From Oscillospiraceae bacterium UBA6409 (GTDB taxonomy: Bacteria > Bacillota > Clostridia > Oscillospirales > Oscillospiraceae): 6,414 bases of DNA. The DNA is taken from positions 4,485 to 10,898 of the forward strand of contig DJPP01000099.1 of the NCBI GenBank assembly GCA_002438575.1, written 5' to 3'. A model generated the notes under the pieces. That model was not told the origin of the DNA, did not search any database, and saw only the letters and a program-made list of their open reading frames with translations. Both the position numbers and the translations under genes were made by a program. This document shows, piece after piece, positions 1 through 4,506 of the stretch; within the stretch, counting starts at the first letter, position 1, and each line of letters begins with the position of its first letter.

Positions 1-800
1 GTCTGGGGCAGCTTGTCCTCCGGCAGGATCTGGTCGATGAACTTGCCGATCATGGAGTGCTCGCTGGTGCCGATCAGGTACAGGTCCTCGCCCTCGATCT
101 TGTACATCATGGCGTCCATGTCCGTCTGGCTCATCACACCTTCCACCACGTTGCCGTGGATCATAAACGGCGGGATGCAGTAGGTGAAGCCCTTGTCGAT
201 CATAAAGTCGCGGCCATAGGCGGTGACGGCGGAGTGCAGACGCGCGATGTCGCCCATCAGGTAATAGAAGCCGTTGCCGGATACACGGGCGGCGGCGTCC
301 ATATCCACGCCGTCAAAGCGCTCCATGATCTCCGTGTGGTAGGGGATGGGGAAGTCCGGGGTCTTGGGCTCGCCGAAGCGCTCCACCTCTACGTTGCAGC
401 TGTCGTCCGGGCCGATGGGCACGGACTCGTCGATCATCTGGGGGATGACCAGCAGCAGCTTGTTCATGGCGGCCTCGGCGTTGGCCTTCTTCTCCTCCAG
501 ACGGGCCATGCGCTCGGCGTTGGCCTTTACGGCGGCGTTGTTGGCGTCGATCTCCGCCTGAAGGGCGGCCTTCTCCGCCTCGTCGGCGCACTTCTTCAGC
601 TTGCCGAACAGGGGACCGTTGGCCTTGGAGATCTTGTTGCGCTCGGCCTTCAGGGCCTCGCCCTCGTTGATGGCCTCGCGGCGCTCGCTGTCCAGGGCGA
701 TGACCTCGTCCACCAGGGGCAGCTTGGCGTTCTGGAACTTCTTGCGGATATTCTCCTTTACCAGGTCCGGGTTCTCCCGGATAAACTTGATGTCAAGCAT
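1..800 (-). CDS. serS: Seryl-tRNA synthetase, 3' end cut by window edge
   Basis: This cytoplasmic class II aminoacyl-tRNA synthetase charges tRNA-Ser (and tRNA-Sec where present) with serine using ATP. The 266 visible residues start MLDIKFIRENPDLVKENIRK, the typical SerRS N-terminus. Residues about 30-110 are rich in Lys, Glu and Ala (for example SERREAINEGEALKAERNKI) and form the long antiparallel coiled-coil arm that grips the tRNA long variable arm. The catalytic domain follows: VSGNGFYYLMGDIARL, then the motif 1 region ending FTYCIPPFMI, then YLIGTSEHS, where T245-S246-E247 is the serine-binding TxE element. Motifs 2 and 3 lie beyond the left edge, so about one third of the protein is missing. 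The ATG at 800-798 is preceded by AGAGG (813-809) at 8 bases. The gene follows parB by 39 bases with no room for a normal promoter, so co-transcription with parAB, or a promoter inside parB, is likely. The TSEHS segment differs from the TAEVPLT form of E. coli SerRS. Confidence 0.96.
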   Translation of the reverse strand, partial: MLDIKFIRENPDLVKENIRKKFQNAKLPLVDEVIALDSERREAINEGEALKAERNKISKANGPLFGKLKKCADEAEKAALQAEIDANNAAVKANAERMARLEEKKANAEAAMNKLLLVIPQMIDESVPIGPDDSCNVEVERFGEPKTPDFPIPYHTEIMERFDGVDMDAAARVSGNGFYYLMGDIARLHSAVTAYGRDFMIDKGFTYCIPPFMIHGNVVEGVMSQTDMDAMMYKIEGEDLYLIGTSEHSMIGKFIDQILPEDKLPQ

Positions 801-822
801 ATTCTATACCTCTATTTGATGA

Positions 823-838
823 TGTTTCACGTGAAACG
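823..838. promoter_or_regulatory. parS site 1 (parB-serS gap), ParB loading site
   Basis: The sequence is TGTTTCACGTGAAACG. It matches the B. subtilis parS consensus TGTTTCACGTGAAACA at 15 of 16 positions and keeps the full 14-bp palindromic core (824-837). It starts one base after the parB stop codon and ends 9 bases before the serS ribosome binding site. ParB (Spo0J) should bind it through its helix-turn-helix domain and load as a sliding clamp. Whether bound ParB affects serS transcription is not known from the sequence. Confidence 0.95.
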
Positions 839-839
839 C

Positions 840-1706
840 TTATCGCTTTCCCAGCTTCTCCAGGGCCTCCAGCAGGGCGTTCAGGTCCTCGGTGCCGTAG
901 TATTCCAGCTCGATGCGGCCCTTCTTTTTGCCGTTGACGATGCGGCAGGGGCGGCCCAGCTTCTCGCCCAGCTCGCGGGCGGCCTCCTCAACATAATTGA
1001 CGGAGAGCGCGTCCTTTTGGGGCTTTTCTTTTTTCTCGGCGGTGAGCTTTTTTACCAGCAGCTCCGTCTGGCGGACAGAGAGGGCATCCTTGACCACCGT
1101 CTCTGCGGCGGCCTGCTGCTGCTTGCTGCCCAGCGCCAGCAGGGCGCGGGCGTGGCCTGCGGACAGCCGTCCGTCCTCCACCATGGCCCGCACCGGCTCG
1201 GTCAGCCCCAGCAGGCGCAGGGCGTTGGCCACGGTGGGGCGGGACTTGCCCACCCGCTGGGCGCATTCGTCCTGGGTCATGCCGTACTGCTCCGTCAGCA
1301 CACGGTAGCCCTCGGCCTCTTCGATGGGGTTCAGGTCCTCCCGCTGGAGGTTCTCGATCATGGCCAGCTCCATGGCCTTGCGGTCGTCAGCCTCGATGAC
1401 CACCACGGGCACCTGTGTCAGCCCGGCCATCCGCGCCGCGCGCCAGCGCCGTTCGCCGGCGATGATCTGGTAATACCCGGATTGCAGCTTCCGCACCGTC
1501 AGCGGCTGGATGATGCCGTGTATACGGATGGAGTCCGCCAGGTCGCTGAGGGCCTCCGGCTCAAAGCTTTTCCTGGGCTGGGTGGAGCAGCTCTCCACCT
1601 GGCTGATGGGCAGCAGCAGGGAGGAGGCGCGCTCGTCCTTGGCGGCGATGACGTCGTCGCCCAGCAGTGCGCTCAGTCCCTTGCCCAGACCTTTCGTGTT
1701 CGCCAT
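840..1706 (-). CDS. parB: Chromosome partitioning protein ParB (Spo0J family)
   Basis: This 288-residue centromere-binding CTPase binds parS, spreads along DNA as a clamp, stimulates ParA ATPase and, in Firmicutes, helps load SMC condensin at the origin. The N-terminus MANTKGLGKGLSALLGDD carries the short GLGKGLSALL motif expected to contact ParA. The ParB/Srx-like CTP-binding domain follows: QPRKSF (43-48), SIRIHGIIQPL (about 59-69), AGERRWRA (83-90) and ENLQR (118-122). The central DNA-binding domain has a helix-turn-helix at about 143-166 (MTQDECAQRVGKSRPTVANA). A Lys/Glu-rich linker (about 217-232) leads to the C-terminal dimerisation domain, which ends LEALEKLGKR. The length is normal for Spo0J. 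The ATG at 1706 is chosen over an in-frame upstream start at 1793 because it has a perfect AAAGGAG at 7 bases and gives the canonical N-terminus. It lies 13 bases after parA and is surely co-transcribed. Noc is a possible paralogue, but all three nearby palindromes are parS rather than the Noc-binding sequence, which favours Spo0J. Confidence 0.97.
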   Translation of the reverse strand: MANTKGLGKGLSALLGDDVIAAKDERASSLLLPISQVESCSTQPRKSFEPEALSDLADSIRIHGIIQPLTVRKLQSGYYQIIAGERRWRAARMAGLTQVPVVVIEADDRKAMELAMIENLQREDLNPIEEAEGYRVLTEQYGMTQDECAQRVGKSRPTVANALRLLGLTEPVRAMVEDGRLSAGHARALLALGSKQQQAAAETVVKDALSVRQTELLVKKLTAEKKEKPQKDALSVNYVEEAARELGEKLGRPCRIVNGKKKGRIELEYYGTEDLNALLEALEKLGKR

Positions 1707-1713
1707 ACCGCGT

Positions 1714-1720
1714 CTCCTTT
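1714..1720 (-). promoter_or_regulatory. parB ribosome binding site overlapping the parA stop codon
   Basis: The minus strand reads AAAGGAG, 7 bases before the parB ATG at 1706. Its first A is the last base of the parA TGA stop (1722-1720), so the sequence runs TGAAAGGAG. This tight arrangement suggests translational coupling of parA and parB and decides the parB start. Confidence 0.85.
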
Positions 1721-2478
1721 CAGCAGTTGTTCTTCCGCAAAAATTCCGCCGCCAGCGCCGTATATGCGTCCGCGCCCCGGCAGGTCTTGTCATAGGCGGT
1801 GATGGGCTTGCCGTGGCTGGGCGCCTCGCTTAGCCGCACATTCCGCGGGATCACGGTGCTGTATACCTTTCCGGCAAAAAACCGCTTCAGCTCCTGGGCC
1901 ACCTGTATGGACAGGTTGGTGCGGCCGTCGAACATGGTCAGCAGCACGCCCTCGATATCCAGCCCGGGGTTCATGCTGCGCCGCACGATACGCACGGTGT
2001 TCATCAGGTCGCTGAGCCCCTCCAGCGCGTAATACTCGCCCTGCACCGGCACCAGCAGGCTGTTGGCGGCGCACAGCGCGTTCAGCGTCAGCAGCTCCAG
2101 CGAGGGCGGACAGTCGATAAAAATGAAATCGTAGTTGTCCGCCACCTGCCGCAGCGCGGCCTTCAGCAGGAACTGCCGGTCATCCATGCTGATCATCTCC
2201 ACGCCGGCGCCGGCCAGCGCCTTGCTGCTTGGCAGCACGTCGCCATAGGGCGTGGTCACGATCAGCTGGGCCGTCTCCGCGCCGTTGATGAGCGCATCGT
2301 AGACACCGTTGCTGGTGGTTTTGTCCACGCCCATGCCGCTGGTGGCGTTGGCCTGGGGGTCAAAATCGCACAGCAGCACCCGCTTGCCCGCGGCCTTTAC
2401 GGCGGCGGCCAGGTTCACGCAGGTGGTGGTCTTGCCCACGCCGCCCTTCTGATTTACGATCGCAATGATTTTCGCCAC
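1720..2478 (-). CDS. parA: Chromosome partitioning ATPase ParA (Soj family)
   Basis: This 252-residue deviant-Walker ATPase binds nucleoid DNA as an ATP dimer and, with ParB-parS, drives origin segregation; in Firmicutes, Soj also modulates DnaA. The deviant Walker A is KGGVGKTT (11-18), with the signature lysine K11. The Walker A' segment is CDFDPQANAT (37-46, D40), and Walker B is IFIDCPPS (119-126). The C-terminal PRNVRLSEAPSHGKP (211-225) is the conserved Soj segment implicated in DNA binding and nucleotide switching. There is no N-terminal helix-turn-helix extension, so this is the short chromosomal type rather than the plasmid P1 type. The start is GTG at 2478-2476, giving MAKIIAIVNQKGG, supported by AAAGAGG 8 bases upstream. 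A SigA-like promoter and two parS sites lie upstream, so ParB autoregulation is possible. The usual Firmicute partner upstream, rsmG, is absent; a terminator and a glycosidase gene are there instead. Confidence 0.97.
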   Translation of the reverse strand: MAKIIAIVNQKGGVGKTTTCVNLAAAVKAAGKRVLLCDFDPQANATSGMGVDKTTSNGVYDALINGAETAQLIVTTPYGDVLPSSKALAGAGVEMISMDDRQFLLKAALRQVADNYDFIFIDCPPSLELLTLNALCAANSLLVPVQGEYYALEGLSDLMNTVRIVRRSMNPGLDIEGVLLTMFDGRTNLSIQVAQELKRFFAGKVYSTVIPRNVRLSEAPSHGKPITAYDKTCRGADAYTALAAEFLRKNNC

Positions 2479-2486
2479 AGCAAATT

Positions 2487-2493
2487 CCTCTTT
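2487..2493 (-). promoter_or_regulatory. parA ribosome binding site supporting a GTG start
   Basis: The minus strand reads AAAGAGG, 8 bases before the GTG at 2478. No in-frame ATG in a suitable position gives the conserved ParA N-terminus, so this site fixes the GTG as the start. Confidence 0.8.
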
Positions 2494-2513
2494 CTGTCTG
2501 AGTTCGATACTAT

Positions 2514-2543
2514 AGTATATACCACCTGCATGGTGGGTTTCAA
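2514..2543 (-). promoter_or_regulatory. Probable SigA-type promoter of parA-parB(-serS)
   Basis: On the minus strand, TTGAAA (2543-2538, 5 of 6 to TTGACA) and TATACT (2519-2514, 5 of 6 to TATAAT) are separated by 18 bases. Transcription would start near 2507, leaving a leader of about 29 bases to the parA GTG. The AT-rich stretch stands out in GC-rich surroundings and lies just downstream of a terminator, where a new promoter is expected. A 12-bp palindrome ATACTATAGTAT (2507-2518) overlaps the -10 and may be incidental. Confidence 0.7.
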
Positions 2544-2570
2544 GAGGGAAGTTGCAAATTTTCGCCCTTT

Positions 2571-2586
2571 TGTTTCACGTGAAACA
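2571..2586. promoter_or_regulatory. parS site 2, upstream of the parA promoter
   Basis: The sequence TGTTTCACGTGAAACA matches the B. subtilis parS consensus at 16 of 16 positions. It lies 27 bases upstream of the proposed -35 element of parA, centred about 70 bases before the inferred transcription start. ParB bound here is close enough to influence the parA promoter, which is inference. Its centre is 39 bp from that of parS site 3. Confidence 0.97.
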
Positions 2587-2587
2587 T

Positions 2588-2633
2588 AAAGAGACAAAAG
2601 CGGGGCGGCTGTTTCACGTGAAACAGCCGCCCC
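2588..2633 (-). terminator. Intrinsic terminator of the GH13 gene, built around a parS site
   Basis: Bases 2602-2633 are a perfect 32-bp palindrome: GGGGCGGC, the 16-bp parS, then GCCGCCCC. It begins 5 bases after the glycosidase stop codon. In the minus-strand transcript the GC-rich stem is followed, after GC, by TTTTGTCTCTTT (2599-2588), a fair U-tract. There is no T-run on the plus strand, so it terminates minus-strand transcription and separates the mrdA-glycosidase unit from the parAB unit. The inner stem uses the parS sequence itself. Confidence 0.8.
2610..2625. promoter_or_regulatory. parS site 3, inside the terminator palindrome
   Basis: The sequence TGTTTCACGTGAAACA is a second perfect 16 of 16 parS. 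It is symmetrically flanked by GGGGCGGC and GCCGCCCC, so the dyad extends 8 bp further on each side than ParB recognition requires. It should be a full ParB loading site in duplex DNA and the centre of a hairpin in RNA. Confidence 0.97.
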
Positions 2634-2638
2634 ATTCC

Positions 2639-4480
2639 TCATATCAGTATCACGCCGTCCAGCGGCGGCAACGTCAGATGCGCTTTCCCGTCGATGACAA
2701 GAAATCGCTGTCCGGTCACCGCGTCCTGTACGGTGGGTCGGTCCCAGTCCACCGCCACCGGCAGGGGGGAGGGACCGGCGTTCAGCGCCGTTACCGTGCG
2801 CTCGCCCTCATGGGTGCGCTCAATGACCAGAGCGCCGCCGCGGGCCAGCAGATAGCGCAGGGCGCCTGAGCGCAGGCTCTCGCGCGTTTGCCGCAGCTGT
2901 CCCAGAACGCGGAAAAAGTCCGTCAGCGCCGTATCCTCGCCGCCCCAGGGGAAGGTGCCCCGGTTCAGCGGATCCTCGAAGCCCTGCACGCCGGCCTCGT
3001 CGCCGTAGAACAGGGTGGGGGAGCCGGGAAAGCTGTAGAGCAGCATTCCCGCCAGGCGGAGCTTTGCCCGGCCCCGGGCCAGCTCGGCGGGGGAGAGGCG
3101 GTATGCCGCCCGTTCGGACTTTGCCGCCGGTGTGCTGTCCGCGCCCAGCAGCGTCAGGATGCGCGCTGTGTCGTGGGTGCCCAGGAAGTTCATGGCGCCG
3201 TAGAAGGCGAAGGGCGGATAGTTCTCGCGGATCGTCTCCATGCTCTCGCGGAAGGCCGCGGCGTCGCCGCCGCCCAGCCAGTTCAGCAGTGCCGTGCGGA
3301 AGGGGTAGTTCATCAGGCCGTGGACCTGATGTCCCAGCAGGTATCTGCGCCGCTGGGAATAGGCGACCTTGTTGCTGCCGTCCTCCCAGACCTCGCCCAG
3401 CAGATAGGCCCCGGGCTTTTCCGCGTCGATGGCCGACCGGATGCCCTCGATAAAATCGCCGGGCAGTTCATCGGCCACGTCCAGCCGCCAGCCGTCCGCG
3501 CCGCAGCGCAGCCAATGCCGCACGATGCTGTCCGGACCGCCGAAGATGAAAGCGCGATAATCCGGCTGCGCCTCGTTGACGGCGGGCAGCGTCTTTACGC
3601 CCCACCAGGCGTCGTAGTCCGACGGCCACGGGTGGAAGCTGTACCAGCTGTAATACTGCGAGTCCCGGCTCTGGGCCGCCCCCGGCTCCGGGTAGTAGCC
3701 CTCGGCGTTGAAATACCGGCTGTTGCTGCCGGTGTGGTTGAACACGCCGTCCAATATCACACGCATCCCACGCTCATGGGCGGCGGCGCACAGGGCGCGG
3801 AAGTCCGCCTCCGTGCCCAGCAGCGGGTCGATGGCGCGGTAGTCGCCGGTGTCGTAGCGGTGGTTGCTGGCGGCCTCGAAGATCGGGTTCAGGTACAGCG
3901 TCGTCACGCCAAGGCCCGACAGATAGTCCAGCTTCTCTGTGATGCCCTGCAGCGAGCCGCCGAAGAAGTCCCGGTTGGTGATCTGCCCGTGCTCGTCCGG
4001 CAGGAACACCGGCTGCTCGTTCCAGTCGCGGTGCAGCCACCGGTGCCCGGGCATATGGCGCACGTCCGGCATGGATACACGGCGGAACCGGTCCGGGAAG
4101 ATCTGGTACGTTACGCCGTGCCCGAACCAGTCCGGGGCGGGGGTGGGCTCGTATACCGTCAGCTGCCAGCGCTCCGCCTTCTCCGGCGCGTCCTGCACGC
4201 CGTTCTTGCCGTACCACACGCAGCGCCCGTCCGCGTCCGTCAGCCGGAAGCAGTACCAGCACAGCTCGCCGTCAGCCGGCGCGGCGTATGTGCCGGAGAA
4301 GCCGCCCTCCGCCGGCGGCAGGGCGCACGCGTCCTCCGTGCCTGCGAACTCCCGTAGCACCAGCAGCTCGCAGCCGTAGTAGGTGTCGTCCTCCAGCGCG
4401 AAGCGCACTTCGGCGCCGCAGGGTACGGCGCCGAAGGGGTCTTTATAATGTGTGTCTCTCGAATTGAAATAGGGTCCCAT
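2639..4480 (-). CDS. Cytoplasmic GH13 alpha-glucan hydrolase (neopullulanase / cyclomaltodextrinase / maltogenic amylase-like)
   Basis: This 613-residue alpha-amylase superfamily enzyme is expected to hydrolyse alpha-1,4 (and perhaps alpha-1,6) bonds of maltodextrins, cyclodextrins or glycogen by a retaining mechanism. An N-terminal beta-sandwich resembling CBM34 (about 1-115, with YKDPFGAVP near the start) precedes the (beta/alpha)8 barrel. Barrel motifs are YQIFPDRF (125-132), YLNPIFEA (196-203), region I DGVFNH (244-249), region II GWRLDVADE (330-338, nucleophile D334), region III GEVWED (362-367, acid/base E363) and region IV FLGTHD (432-437, stabiliser D437). All three catalytic acids are present. 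A C-terminal beta domain ends at ILI. No signal peptide or membrane segment is seen, so it acts inside the cell on imported or stored glucan. The N-terminal domain and length fit the GH13_20 group best; exact specificity cannot be read. The ATG at 4480 has AAGAGG 5 bases upstream and lies 26 bases after mrdA, suggesting co-transcription. Confidence 0.93.
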   Translation of the reverse strand: MGPYFNSRDTHYKDPFGAVPCGAEVRFALEDDTYYGCELLVLREFAGTEDACALPPAEGGFSGTYAAPADGELCWYCFRLTDADGRCVWYGKNGVQDAPEKAERWQLTVYEPTPAPDWFGHGVTYQIFPDRFRRVSMPDVRHMPGHRWLHRDWNEQPVFLPDEHGQITNRDFFGGSLQGITEKLDYLSGLGVTTLYLNPIFEAASNHRYDTGDYRAIDPLLGTEADFRALCAAAHERGMRVILDGVFNHTGSNSRYFNAEGYYPEPGAAQSRDSQYYSWYSFHPWPSDYDAWWGVKTLPAVNEAQPDYRAFIFGGPDSIVRHWLRCGADGWRLDVADELPGDFIEGIRSAIDAEKPGAYLLGEVWEDGSNKVAYSQRRRYLLGHQVHGLMNYPFRTALLNWLGGGDAAAFRESMETIRENYPPFAFYGAMNFLGTHDTARILTLLGADSTPAAKSERAAYRLSPAELARGRAKLRLAGMLLYSFPGSPTLFYGDEAGVQGFEDPLNRGTFPWGGEDTALTDFFRVLGQLRQTRESLRSGALRYLLARGGALVIERTHEGERTVTALNAGPSPLPVAVDWDRPTVQDAVTGQRFLVIDGKAHLTLPPLDGVILI

Positions 4481-4506
4481 GTGTGCCTCTTGTCTCTGTA
4501 ACAGAT

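Noticed and set aside
1707..1793. 29-residue N-terminal extension of ParB from an upstream in-frame start
   Set aside because: It would overlap the end of parA, is Arg-rich and unlike any ParB N-terminus. The ATG at 1706 has a perfect Shine-Dalgarno sequence and yields the canonical MANTKGLGKGLSALL start.
57..1802. Long plus-strand open frame of 581 codons
   Set aside because: It lies antisense to serS, parB and the end of parA, all recognised with conserved motifs. Its translation is low-complexity Leu/Gly/His/Val-rich, as expected for a shadow frame in GC-rich DNA.
2507..2518. 12-bp palindrome ATACTATAGTAT as a defined operator
   Set aside because: It overlaps the proposed -10 box, and short AT palindromes arise easily from TATA-like sequence. 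It has no second copy in the window, so it is mentioned only as a possibility.
2454..2642. 62-codon minus-strand frame overlapping the glycosidase stop as ATGA, containing VSRET twice
   Set aside because: The VSRET repeats are simply the two parS sites translated. The frame crosses the terminator hairpin and the parA promoter and runs out of frame into the parA start, so a real peptide is unlikely.
2888..4357. Plus-strand open frame of 489 codons
   Set aside because: It lies wholly antisense to the GH13 gene, whose catalytic motifs are all intact. The translation is rich in Ala, Val, Arg and Gln with no recognisable domain.
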